DNA of 64,000 nucleotides from positions 134,001 to 198,000 of the forward strand of contig NC_016528.1 in assembly GCF_000236905.1 (NCBI RefSeq), in the 5' to 3' direction. The first letter of the stretch is position 1. Each line of letters starts with the position of its first letter. Both the position numbers and the translations under genes were made by a program. The notes beneath the pieces are model-generated. The model was not told the DNA's origin and did not search any database. It saw only the letters and a program-made list of their open reading frames with translations. Shown one piece after another: positions 20,198-29,087 of the stretch. This stretch comes from Tetrapisispora phaffii CBS 4417. Its lineage: Eukaryota; Ascomycota; Saccharomycetes; Saccharomycetales; Saccharomycetaceae.

Positions 20198-22786
20198 ATG
20201 TTGAAATTTGCTTCTTTATTTTTATTAGTGCAAGCCACTTTAATTAGTGCTACCAAGGTTTTAAGCACTCGTGAGTCTGCATGGACCAACACTTACACTA
20301 CTACTTACTCCACTGAAATATCTGTTGAAAATGGTTTCTTAGGTCTATTCAAAACTACCACTACAATTTACGATGTTTACGTTCCAGCTGTTCAATCTAC
20401 TATTTACAATTCTGCTGTCTATACCAATGCTAAGGATTCTAGCGTTGTAACCTACAGCACCAGCCAATACCAAACTCAAGGTGCCAATGGTGCTTTCACT
20501 ATATACACTGCTTACTACATCAGCACTCCAGTTAGAGCTTCCGCTACTACTTCTTACAGTTACGGCACTTTCTCTGGTTCTGTCGCTCAAACCGCTGTCA
20601 CTACATCTACTGCAACTGTTTCTAATGTCGAAACCATTGTTACTTTATACAACGTCGCTTTACCAACTGATGCTTTAAAGAGTTACACTACCAACGAATG
20701 GGATGGTTCTGTTACTTCTACATCTACTTCTGCTTTCGTCGCTACCGACTCTTACGGTTTAAAAGTCACTAGCACCGTTTTTGACATTTTGACCCCAAGA
20801 CCATCTGGTGTCACTTCCTATGCTGCTTACACTGGTAATTCTACCGTTTTCTACTCCACCATTGTCAACATAAACTTCGGCTTCAAGGGTTTACTATTTG
20901 GTGCTTGGGAAACTACCACTTACTTAGTTAACACTCCAATCCGTAACTCCATTGAGACTGTTACTTTGGGTACTGAAGTTGCTACTGAACGGGCTACTGT
21001 TTCCTCTGTCGTGTCTACTGTTATTGGTGCTGACAGTCAAGCCACTACTGTTACTTACTACTTTGTTGCTCCAGTTCATCACTACGCTACCTCCACCAGT
21101 TTCACTCAAGGTACTCAAACCGATGCAACTGTCACTTTCACAACCGATGTCAGTGTTGTTAACGGTACTAACGGCATTGCCACCACTGAAACTGTATACG
21201 GTGTCGCTATTCCAACTCACTTCCAAAAATCTACTACCTTTGATTACTGGCCAGGTACATTCGTTACCACTTACGCTACTGACATTCAAACCACTGTCGG
21301 TACTGATGGTAGCTCCACTGCTAACACCGTTTTCTATGTTTATACTCCAAGAGATGAAGGTATCACTTCCTATGCTGCTTACACTGGTAACTCTACCGTT
21401 TTCTATTCCACCATTGTCAACATAAACTTCGGCTTCAAGGGTTTACTATTTGGTGCTTGGGAAACTACCACTTACTTAGTTAACACTCCAATCCGTAACT
21501 CCATTAAAACTGTTACTTTGGGTACTGAAGTTGCTACTGAACGGGCTACTGTTTCCTCTGTCGTGTCTACTGTTATTGGTGCTGACAGTCAAGCCACTAC
21601 TGTTACTTACTACTTTGTTGCTCCAGTTCATCACTACGCTACCTCCACCAGTTTCACTCAAGGTACTCAAACCGACGCAACTGTCACTTTCACAACTGAT
21701 GTCACTGTTGTTAACGGTACTAACGGTGTTATCACAACTGAAACTGTATACGGTGTGGCTATCCCAACCACTTATCACCAAACTACTTCTTTCATTGAAG
21801 GTAGTGCTTCCGTTACTACTATCTCCACCGAGTATTCCACCATTACTGGTACAGATGGCAAGGCCACAGAAGAAACTATTTTCCACGTCGAAACTCCAAG
21901 AGCCTCTGGTATTTATTCTAACGTTCCATATAACGGTACTGAAACTAGTGTTTTCTCCACTAGTGTCGACATTGAATGGGGTTTCCAAAACTTGATTTTT
22001 GGTTTATGGTCTACTTCTTACTACTTTGTCCACACTCCATCTCGTGTTTCCACTGAGTACTCTACTCAAGGTTACTTTGGTAACTCTACTAGCACTTACT
22101 CTACAGGTGTTTCTACTATTACTGGTACTGACAAAGAAGCTACTACTGTTACTCTATTCTTAGTCCAAACTCCAATGCACTGGGAAAAGACTACCGTTTT
22201 AAGCCAAGGTACTCAAACTTCTGGTGAAGTCACTTACGGTACTACCACTAACACTGTTACTGGTACTGATGGTGAACAAACTACCATCACTACTTACTCT
22301 GTCGCTCTACCAACTTACCACCAAAGATCTATTTCGTTAGTCGCTGGTAACAACTTCATTCCTACTGTTATTTCCACCCAATACGTTACTGGTGTTGGTG
22401 CTGACAGCAGCAGTACTGAAACCACTGTTTACATTGTTGCTACTCACTCTGATTATTTTGCTGCTACTACCACAACCACTTGGGACAGAGATTACACTAC
22501 CACTTCTCACAAGGTTGAAGTCAGTTGGGGTTTCGTTGGTGTTTTATTCGCTCCATGGATCATTAGAGAATATGTTGTTTACGTCCCAGAAGACCTTTCT
22601 TCACAATCTTATTACGAAACTGAATCCTCCTACGAAACTGAATCTTACATTCCAACTTCATCTTCCGTTTATGAAGATGTTACTGAGTCTTTCATTGGTA
22701 CATCTTCATTCGTAGCTTCTGTTTCAGGTACTGTTTCCGTCTTATCCGGTTACGTTTCTTATCAAAATGGAACCGTTGTTAACTAA
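20198..22786 (+). CDS. Secreted flocculin-repeat cell-wall protein, no adhesin domain seen
   Basis: This 862-residue protein has a clear signal peptide (MLKFASLFLLVQATLISA). It is then made almost wholly of about 17 modules of 45-46 residues, each ending in a YxVxxP-type motif. The modules resemble flocculin repeats of Flo1-type proteins (WxGTFxTxxxT...TGTDGxxTTxTxYxVxTP). Every fourth module carries a different core (WGF-GLLFG-W type, near residues 42, 226, 410, 591 and 774). The result is a regular super-repeat of 181-184 residues. There is no PA14 or Flo11 adhesin domain. The C-terminus after residue 805 is Ser/Tyr/Glu-rich and ends QNGTVVN without a hydrophobic GPI-attachment tail. Codon use is extremely biased (GCT, GGT, ACT, TCC, AAC), implying high expression. 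It may be a structural or secreted glycan-linked wall protein. Named family member unknown. Confidence 0.85.
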   Translation: MLKFASLFLLVQATLISATKVLSTRESAWTNTYTTTYSTEISVENGFLGLFKTTTTIYDVYVPAVQSTIYNSAVYTNAKDSSVVTYSTSQYQTQGANGAFTIYTAYYISTPVRASATTSYSYGTFSGSVAQTAVTTSTATVSNVETIVTLYNVALPTDALKSYTTNEWDGSVTSTSTSAFVATDSYGLKVTSTVFDILTPRPSGVTSYAAYTGNSTVFYSTIVNINFGFKGLLFGAWETTTYLVNTPIRNSIETVTLGTEVATERATVSSVVSTVIGADSQATTVTYYFVAPVHHYATSTSFTQGTQTDATVTFTTDVSVVNGTNGIATTETVYGVAIPTHFQKSTTFDYWPGTFVTTYATDIQTTVGTDGSSTANTVFYVYTPRDEGITSYAAYTGNSTVFYSTIVNINFGFKGLLFGAWETTTYLVNTPIRNSIKTVTLGTEVATERATVSSVVSTVIGADSQATTVTYYFVAPVHHYATSTSFTQGTQTDATVTFTTDVTVVNGTNGVITTETVYGVAIPTTYHQTTSFIEGSASVTTISTEYSTITGTDGKATEETIFHVETPRASGIYSNVPYNGTETSVFSTSVDIEWGFQNLIFGLWSTSYYFVHTPSRVSTEYSTQGYFGNSTSTYSTGVSTITGTDKEATTVTLFLVQTPMHWEKTTVLSQGTQTSGEVTYGTTTNTVTGTDGEQTTITTYSVALPTYHQRSISLVAGNNFIPTVISTQYVTGVGADSSSTETTVYIVATHSDYFAATTTTTWDRDYTTTSHKVEVSWGFVGVLFAPWIIREYVVYVPEDLSSQSYYETESSYETESYIPTSSSVYEDVTESFIGTSSFVASVSGTVSVLSGYVSYQNGTVVN
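20811..21225 (+). repeat. Internal direct repeat, copy 1 (552-bp period)
   Basis: Nearly identical to 21363-21777 at a 552-bp offset. Long stretches are base-for-base the same and only a few substitutions are visible (for example GAG to AAA in the RNSIE/RNSIK codon). The similarity fades after the YGVAIPT codons. Confidence 0.85.
21363..21777 (+). repeat. Internal direct repeat, copy 2 (552-bp period)
   Basis: Second copy of the 20811-21225 unit, in frame with it. It encodes one super-repeat's worth of three modules. It is a likely site of unequal crossing-over and length polymorphism. Confidence 0.85.
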
Positions 22787-23123
22787 AAAGGATCCTCACT
22801 ATATAACAACACTACAGATATTTACGTCTCATAGATATTGCGTCCACTTCTTAATGATTATATACATACCATTTTCCTTTTTAGTTCTTCCTATAAATGA
22901 TATCCATTATTTTTTTTCAATTTTACTTAAACTTTATAAGGTTAACTTTGTATTTGAAGATCAATTGATATATAGCTATCGTGCAGCTGTAGTCATATAT
23001 CTAGCGCTGTTTTATATATACGTATATATGTTTTTTATCTTCATTAAAGGGTGAGTTTAGAATTTATTATATCCATTGTTTTTTCATTTAAATAATATAT
23101 GTACAGGTATCATGAGAGTAATG
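22787..23123. other. Convergent spacer, flocculin-like gene and SDH4
   Basis: This is 337 bp of AT-rich 3' flanking DNA for both genes. A 95-codon frame overlaps the end of the flocculin-like gene in another phase; it is hydrophobic and AT-driven and not taken as a gene. Confidence 0.4.
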
Positions 23124-23681
23124 TCAATATCTTCCAAATATATATAAATTCGATTCGTCATCCACAAATGTCTTTTTTATCAAGTTAGTAAATCCGTTAT
23201 TATTTGTATGAATATCATATAAACCATATGCAGCTACTGCAGAACCAGAGTATAACAATGATTTTGCAATATTATGCCATAGTTGAAACTTCCTTTTTGG
23301 TATATAATCTGTGATACAACTTAAATATTCGTACTGTAAATAAAACAATGCAGAGAGGCCAGTGGTAACATCTATCATCGGATACGCGACTCCCCCAGTA
23401 ACTGCAGTAAATATAGAGTATATGGATAAAGGAAGCAAAGCAACTGCTATACTTCTTTCATAAAGCCAATGGTACGATCCATGAAAGTAATCTGCTTCTG
23501 GTGGCTTATATGCCTGATTAACATCGCCAATTACACCGCCTGGTGGGGTTGGTTTTATTTTGAATTTGTCAATATTTGAATTAAATGAAATGAACCTTGG
23601 TTTCATGTTAATGCTTTTTTTTGCGATTTCATAACTCTTGACTCGTCCAAGACTGTTCTTCATGAATCTCCTTGCTAACAT
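23124..23681 (-). CDS. SDH4: Succinate dehydrogenase membrane-anchor subunit (Sdh4/Shh4 type)
   Basis: This is the small membrane-anchor subunit of mitochondrial complex II, which holds the Sdh1-Sdh2 catalytic dimer and forms part of the ubiquinone site. The 185-residue protein has a basic N-terminal presequence, then the family motif PGGV...AYKPPEADYFHGSYHW (47-72) before the first membrane helix. Two further hydrophobic helices follow. The hallmark SCITDYIPKR sits at 121-130, containing the conserved Asp-Tyr pair of the quinone site. The C-terminal GLYDIHTNNNGFTNLIKK also matches. Length agrees with S. cerevisiae Sdh4 (181). S. cerevisiae has a second copy, SHH4 (YLR164W); the sequence alone does not decide which of the two this is. 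It is divergent from MUM3, with a 331-bp shared promoter. Confidence 0.87.
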   Translation of the reverse strand: MLARRFMKNSLGRVKSYEIAKKSINMKPRFISFNSNIDKFKIKPTPPGGVIGDVNQAYKPPEADYFHGSYHWLYERSIAVALLPLSIYSIFTAVTGGVAYPMIDVTTGLSALFYLQYEYLSCITDYIPKRKFQLWHNIAKSLLYSGSAVAAYGLYDIHTNNNGFTNLIKKTFVDDESNLYIFGRY

Positions 23682-23902
23682 TGTAAATGCAAACGTGCAA
23701 TGGTAGTATATTCTACAGTTACTTTCTTCTATTTACCATCATAATATGGCTCACTTTAAATGGAAAAAATTTTGAACAACAGTGATTCTAAAGAATTTTT
23801 TATATCTAGTATTCATCTTGGCAGCGAATATGAAAGTAAGCGAATTTCTGACACATATTCATGTTGAAAATTATAGGTAGATAACAGTTTTAAATGAAAA
23901 GT

Positions 23903-23911
23903 GACACAAAT
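23903..23911 (+). promoter_or_regulatory. Middle sporulation element (MSE) upstream of MUM3
   Basis: GACACAAAT matches the Ndt80 consensus gNCRCAAAW at every position. It lies 102-110 bp before the MUM3 start codon, the usual spacing for middle-meiosis genes. MUM3 is a spore-wall gene, so motif and function agree. Confidence 0.6.
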
Positions 23912-24012
23912 TATAACAATACTTTCACTTTGTTAAATACAACAAAAATTTTGTTATTTATTTGCTTTCTCCTCTTTTGTTTTGTTAAACGTGAAAATAA
24001 TCGAAGTCAGAT

Positions 24013-25512
24013 GTGTATGATATCAGTATGACATTAGCAGATTCAATCGAAACAAATGTAATTGGGCCCAGAGACCAATTTAAAGAATGGACTTTGAAAG
24101 ATTGGATTACGGTTGGGTGCCGAATAATCATCATATTTAAATATATTGTATTGCAGACAATTTTATTGGGTTTCCGACAGTGTCTCATTTGGCTTACTGA
24201 GGGAAGAGTGTACGAGAGAGGTATAAGAATTAATAATTCAATATGGAGAAGTATACCAATTTTGGGATCCAGTTGTATTACATTGCTTCCGTCTTTATTA
24301 GGTAAATTGAGGAGTAAATTAATACCATTTTTAAATAATTTGATAATAATGTTGCAATTATTATACCAATATCATGTAGTAGACATGACCTTTAAAAATA
24401 ATAATAACGTAAGAATTTTTATTACTGGCCAAAGTGATACACTTCAACTGGAGGAAAACAATCAACAGATGACAAGTCTGTTGGTGGCAAATCATAGGTC
24501 ACTTGTTGATTATTTTTTAATAAATTATTTGTTACAAGAAAATAGTACAAATAAATTGACTAAGTACGACATATTTAAGAACTTTCGAAACATTGAAAGA
24601 CTTGAGTATCACAAGACAAATTTCATTTGCTGGGGATCTATATCAAACTTTCCCTTCGTTAAATTTTTTATAAATATTTTCTACCATGATGAAAATGTTG
24701 GCATATCACCCATTGTATTAAAAGAGAATATTTTACAAAATGGCAATCAAACTTTTGTTATTTTTCCTGAGGTTAATATCATGAGTACAGAACTTGCTTT
24801 AGTTCAAAGAAAAATCAATCAAGAGTATTCATATACTACTAAATTTTATAATGTGTTATATCCACGATTTAAGACATTTGTGAATATTATTGATGTCTTT
24901 GCCAACCTTAAGAATGTCAAGAGACAAAAATGTACTAATATATTTGAAAACGGGAAAAATAAGCTTAATGAAAAGTTGGTAAATATTATAGGCAATGTGA
25001 GTAAATCACACTTGAGGAATAACTGCACTAGAAATAATAACCCCCAAAGTGTTTCCACACAAGGATTAAATCTTGGGATTGATTTTCTATTGAAAAACAA
25101 ATTCATCTCTGAGAATTCCAACGATCAGTCCTTAAACTTGAGAGGAGTTAGCAACGATGAAAAGAAAATGAAAACCATTATATTGAATGATAATCTATAT
25201 AACATAACAATTGTCTACTACAAATTAAATTATACAGAGAAAGGACATGATCATATGAACGGTTCATTAAAACTTCACAAAGGTTATCAGTTAGACCAAA
25301 TTAATCCATCATTACTACAAATGTTGAGACCCGGTAGAGATAACTCAAGTAAGGAAAACCCGCCAATTATAGTCATTGTCCATATCAGTAAACATGATAT
25401 TAACACAATATTATCATCCAAGGAAACATCTCTTGAAAAATGGCTGGAAAATCTTTGGAAAGAAAAGGATATTTTAATAGACTCGATTGAAAATGGAATC
25501 AATCTCAATTAA
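24013..25512 (+). CDS. MUM3: Mum3-like acyltransferase for spore-wall formation
   Basis: This is a membrane protein of the lysophospholipid acyltransferase (PlsC/tafazzin-like) superfamily. Motif I NHRSLVD, of NHx4D type, is at 160-166. Motif III FPEV at 251-254 replaces the common FPEG. Hydrophobic segments near 31-60 and 80-120 would anchor it. S. cerevisiae Mum3 (479 residues) is needed for outer spore wall organisation; length and gene order (YOR298W on the RRG7 chromosome) agree. The start could be the ATG at 24013 or the one five codons on (24028). The C-terminal half is less conserved. The enzyme's substrate is not known from sequence. An MSE in the promoter supports sporulation-specific expression. 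Confidence 0.85.
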   Translation: MYDISMTLADSIETNVIGPRDQFKEWTLKDWITVGCRIIIIFKYIVLQTILLGFRQCLIWLTEGRVYERGIRINNSIWRSIPILGSSCITLLPSLLGKLRSKLIPFLNNLIIMLQLLYQYHVVDMTFKNNNNVRIFITGQSDTLQLEENNQQMTSLLVANHRSLVDYFLINYLLQENSTNKLTKYDIFKNFRNIERLEYHKTNFICWGSISNFPFVKFFINIFYHDENVGISPIVLKENILQNGNQTFVIFPEVNIMSTELALVQRKINQEYSYTTKFYNVLYPRFKTFVNIIDVFANLKNVKRQKCTNIFENGKNKLNEKLVNIIGNVSKSHLRNNCTRNNNPQSVSTQGLNLGIDFLLKNKFISENSNDQSLNLRGVSNDEKKMKTIILNDNLYNITIVYYKLNYTEKGHDHMNGSLKLHKGYQLDQINPSLLQMLRPGRDNSSKENPPIIVIVHISKHDINTILSSKETSLEKWLENLWKEKDILIDSIENGINLN

Positions 25513-25552
25513 ATTATATATACATATATATATATAAGAATAGTTGCATCTT

Positions 25553-26773
25553 CTATAAATGTGTGTCTTTCAATTCTTTGGTCAAATCTTCAATTTCCAA
25601 TGCTAATAGTTCAGATTCCAATGCAGCAATATCGTGCTCTTCCATAATCTCTTCGTTGCCCGCTTCCTCGTCTTCACTCTCTTCTTCACTATCCACTTCT
25701 TCGAGGTCATCTAATTCCAACTCGTCGTCAAAGAATTCTTGCAACAGATCTAATGGCTCTGAATCTTCTTCGAATCTGTTACCATTAATTTTCAAGATTT
25801 TTAATTTTGGCAGGTTTTCACCCTTTTGTAAAATCGGAATGAAAACATCTTCCAAAGTAGATTGACCCATTTCATTGTATTCAAATTTTAAAGTAGTCAA
25901 TTTTTCAAATACATGGTTTTGGAAAACTTCAAAGACACTATGCGAACCTTCGGTCTTCAACAAACAGTCGTTCAAGTTTAGTTCTACCAACGAGTGTTTC
26001 CAGGTTGGTAGGACTTGAGCTAAGATCGTAGACGCTGTTGCAGTGAAAGTGTTGTCTTGCAAATCGAAGATTTCCAAATTTTCATTATATTTCAAACCGT
26101 AGTGGATCAGAGTGGCGACACCCTTTGGTCTAATACCATTTTGATATAACTTAACAACTTTCAAATCGCTTGCATGGCTTTTCAAACCAATTGCCAGAAA
26201 CAAGGCAGAACCGTTCTCCAATCTGTTTCTGCCACAGATAAAGGTTTCCAATAATGACTTGTTGTTTTTCTTTTTGTTTTGAGCCAAGTTGAATAGAGCC
26301 TTACCGATTCTTTCACCCGCTAAGGGGCCCATGCCGTTATTGCTCAGAATCAAATGTTTCAAATTGATTGCATTCGAGATCAGTTCTTCCAGTTGGTCGA
26401 TCGTTCTCAAACCAAACGCATTATCGGACAAATTGATGATTTCCAACTGCGGACATGCTAAAAACACCGGAACCAACGAAATCAAGGACTCCACAACCTC
26501 GTCGACCAACCTCGAAGTGTAGAGGTCGGCAAAGTTGACTTCCTTAAGATTATCTTTGACATGGTCGTTTTCCTTTATGAAGCGAGCAAGCGCTTGCGAG
26601 GCTTCGATGCCAATGGTATTGCCAGAGACATCCAGTTTCGAGACTTTTTCCAGCGATGACAAATCGTCCAAAATAAACTGGATATCCTCCTTAGTCGTCA
26701 ACTTCCTGGCTTGGCCAGCGATAGAAAAGACCTCTCCGTCGTTGTAAACAGGCGTGAAGTTCAAAGTAGCCAT
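25553..26773 (-). CDS. RNA1: Ran GTPase-activating protein Rna1
   Basis: Rna1 is the cytoplasmic RanGAP that stimulates GTP hydrolysis by Gsp1/Ran and so maintains nuclear transport direction. The 406 residues form about 11 leucine-rich repeats of RanGAP type (SKLDVSGNTIG, LEIINLSDNAFG, LKHLILSNNGMG, LEIFDLQDNTF). A strongly acidic tail follows (about 350-385), then a helical end. The conserved arginine of the RanGAP family lies in YTSRLVDEVV (Arg88). Size is nearly identical to S. cerevisiae (407). Codons in the first half of the gene are noticeably GC-richer than in the second. It is divergent from the LCB3-type gene over 1.1 kb. Confidence 0.96.
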   Translation of the reverse strand: MATLNFTPVYNDGEVFSIAGQARKLTTKEDIQFILDDLSSLEKVSKLDVSGNTIGIEASQALARFIKENDHVKDNLKEVNFADLYTSRLVDEVVESLISLVPVFLACPQLEIINLSDNAFGLRTIDQLEELISNAINLKHLILSNNGMGPLAGERIGKALFNLAQNKKKNNKSLLETFICGRNRLENGSALFLAIGLKSHASDLKVVKLYQNGIRPKGVATLIHYGLKYNENLEIFDLQDNTFTATASTILAQVLPTWKHSLVELNLNDCLLKTEGSHSVFEVFQNHVFEKLTTLKFEYNEMGQSTLEDVFIPILQKGENLPKLKILKINGNRFEEDSEPLDLLQEFFDDELELDDLEEVDSEEESEDEEAGNEEIMEEHDIAALESELLALEIEDLTKELKDTHL

Positions 26774-27911
26774 CTTACACTGCGCTTTTGTAATCCAGTA
26801 GGTTGCAGCTGAACAAGAAATAACAACAACGATGCAAAAGTAACGTAATGTATTAAACTAAAAGCAATATATACAATCTACAGATATATACATCCATATG
26901 TGCACAGCAATCAATTAACAATGTAGTAGACGTAGACGATGGAGACGTATACTAAAACTTTCCAAGGCTCCATAGTGAGAGAATATGTTTGCTGACGGTT
27001 GTGAAGTAAAATGAGTATGTTGCGAGCAAAGCGGTGGCTGGGATTTGAACGGACAATAAGATTTTTCACCTTGTCCCAGCAGAATCGCCATGTACGAAGA
27101 AGCGTTGGAAGATAAAACCGTGTCTCCCATATGTAAACGTCTCTCTATATATATGTCCATCAGCATTGCGAACCTGTCCGCAAACCGTCCGTCGACAGTC
27201 GACGGAGGGTCTCACGAAAAACAAATTAAGGTTTATGCAGCGCCCGAACTAACAGAGCGATCCAATTGGGTTGCAGGAGGCAACTGCCCCGAGGGCTGTG
27301 CGGACGCCTGCATTTTCGTTTCTTTTTCGGTGGTTTTGCGTCTGTTTTCACGGTTCTTCCGGCAGCGCCCCGCGGCACCGCGCGTCGGAAAAGGCGGCGG
27401 TGGCGGCGTAAACGACGCGAACGCGCGCGGGAGCCGTTCGCGAAGGGCGGTTTCTCGCTCGTTTAGGGTCCCGTGCTGTCTTGCCCAACGACACAGAACT
27501 GTCCTTTTCCGAGAAGAGACAGCGTTTTGGAAAAGTTTTCCGAGTCAGGATGAGCCTCAGGATGAGCCTCAGGATGAGGATGCCGATGGTGCGGAACACC
27601 GAGAGGCACAGAGAGACAGATGGCGGCGGTGAAGACCTATGGTTGTCGGAAAGCATGTTCTTGGGAAGGACACATGGTCTGGGAGTCTTCCCGGATGGGG
27701 TGAACGATAGCGATGTGTCAACAAAAGTAGCCCGTGCCCTCTCTTGATGCGTCTATCTGTCTGTTTTCATGTTCTCTCGATGAAAAAAGCATCTGTTTAA
27801 ACTTTACTCGATCACGCAATTGTTATAAATATGATTGCGTATATAAAGGCAAGGGTGTGTTTGACGCTCTTGTTCTGGCGCTGCATATAGAACCAACCAA
27901 GGGATTTACTG
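26774..27911. other. Divergent RNA1/LCB3 promoter region with a GC-rich island
   Basis: This is 1138 bp between two divergent start codons. About 27160-27700 is very GC- and CpG-rich compared with the window (runs such as GGCGGCGGTGGCGGCG and CGCGCGCGGG). Because stop codons are rare there, several overlapping open frames arise on both strands. None resembles a known protein and they are not annotated. A near-perfect inverted repeat CCGTCGAC-A-GTCGACGG lies near 27188-27204. Confidence 0.5.
27545..27580 (+). repeat. Three tandem 12-bp units
   Basis: The unit TCAGGATGAGCC occurs at 27545-27556 and 27557-27568. A third copy at 27569-27580 differs in its last two bases. Each unit contains GATGAG, the core of the PAC motif. 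The array lies about 330 bp upstream of the LCB3-type start codon. Confidence 0.7.
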
Positions 27912-29087
27912 ATGTCGGAATTGGAGGTGCAGACTAGTAGAAGGGCTTCGGCCGTGGGCCTCGATGCTCTCTCGGGCAAGACCATGTCGATCAACGTCAA
28001 CGATCCAAAGTACGCTCTCATGGACCCCGGCACGCAGCCTAACCAATATTTCAAAGCTAAAATGTCGCCTTTCCGATACGCGGTGAGGCAGTACTTGAAA
28101 CCATACACAAACAAACAGTCACTTCAATTGTTCAGCTGGCAGCAGAGACTCAGAACCCCCGGCAGGGACAGTTTCTTCAAGTACACTTCGTTGATGGGGT
28201 CGCACACTTTCTACGTCCTTTGCATCCCCATGCCGCCGTGGTTGGGCCACTACGAGCTGGTCAAGGACCTCGTTTACTTGCTGGGATACTCGATTTATAT
28301 CAGTGGCTTCCTTAAGGACTACTGGTGTCTGCCAAGACCAATATCGCCGCCATTGAAGAGAATCACGCTCTCTAAGTATACCACGAGGGAGTACGGGGCA
28401 CCGAGCTCGCACACTGCCAATGCAACAAGTGTCAGTATCCTGTTTTTAATCAACTGTTGGAACAACACAAGCTCGCTCTCTTTGCAGCTGAGGTTGCTGA
28501 TCACGCTCTCGATCTTCGGCTACTATATCACTTTAGTCGCCGGCAGGGTGTACTGCGGCATGCACGGGCTCCTGGACCTGTTCACAGGTGCTTTCTGCGG
28601 TGTGGTATGTGTCGTGGGGAGGAGAGTAGCGCAATATGTTTTAAAGGATTTCGACGTCGGCAAACAGAACATATGGTACCCAGTGTTCAGTATACTGTTT
28701 GCCAACACTTTGCTTTTCAACCACGTAAAATCAATCGATCCATGTCCGTGTTTCGAAGACTCTGTCGCCTTCATTGGCGTTGTCAGTGGCATCGAATGTG
28801 GGGACTGGTTCATTCATAGGTACGCGTTCAATTACGTGTTCCACACAGGCGGTGCTTCTAATGCACCATTAAATATACTCTTCAAAATTCTGACAGGTGT
28901 CACATGCGTATCCGTCTGGATGTATGTAATTAGTAAACCGCTACTTAATTCCATCGCCAAGAATTTCGAAAACGAAAAGAACATGGCAAAAGTCGACATT
29001 TTAAAGAGATTCACAAGGTACTTCACCGTCCCAGTTATAGTGACCGTGCTAACGCCATTTTTATTCAGCAAACTTTCGCTTATCTAA
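27912..29087 (+). CDS. LCB3: Dihydrosphingosine-1-phosphate phosphatase (Lcb3/Ysr3 type)
   Basis: This ER-membrane lipid phosphatase dephosphorylates long-chain base phosphates in sphingolipid metabolism. The 391-residue protein has the complete PAP2 catalytic signature: KDYWCLPRP (135-143, motif K...RP), GAPSSHTAN (162-170, motif PSSH) and GRVYCGMHGLLD (211-222, motif R...H...D). The predicted nucleophile is His218 and the assisting residues are Arg212 and His167. Several further hydrophobic helices follow. Length compares with 409 for S. cerevisiae Lcb3. LCB3 and YSR3 are duplicates in S. cerevisiae; which one this is cannot be told from the sequence. The first four-fifths of the gene use GC-ending codons (for example CTC, GGC, GTC). 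The composition drops abruptly to AT-rich near 28860, within the same reading frame. Confidence 0.93.
   Translation: MSELEVQTSRRASAVGLDALSGKTMSINVNDPKYALMDPGTQPNQYFKAKMSPFRYAVRQYLKPYTNKQSLQLFSWQQRLRTPGRDSFFKYTSLMGSHTFYVLCIPMPPWLGHYELVKDLVYLLGYSIYISGFLKDYWCLPRPISPPLKRITLSKYTTREYGAPSSHTANATSVSILFLINCWNNTSSLSLQLRLLITLSIFGYYITLVAGRVYCGMHGLLDLFTGAFCGVVCVVGRRVAQYVLKDFDVGKQNIWYPVFSILFANTLLFNHVKSIDPCPCFEDSVAFIGVVSGIECGDWFIHRYAFNYVFHTGGASNAPLNILFKILTGVTCVSVWMYVISKPLLNSIAKNFENEKNMAKVDILKRFTRYFTVPVIVTVLTPFLFSKLSLI

Noticed and set aside
22767..23054. 95-codon frame overlapping the end of the flocculin-like gene as a lost GPI tail
   Set aside because: It is in another phase, composed of AT-driven hydrophobic residues, and extends far beyond a GPI signal.
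27000..27090. tRNA-like fragment (box-B-like GTTCAAATCCCA on the minus strand)
   Set aside because: No cloverleaf can be formed, the T stem does not pair and no A box lies at the right distance.
27090..27750. Several overlapping open frames of 66-180 codons in the GC-rich island
   Set aside because: They occur in multiple frames on both strands at once, as expected where stop codons are rare. They are Arg/Pro/Gly-rich and match no family.
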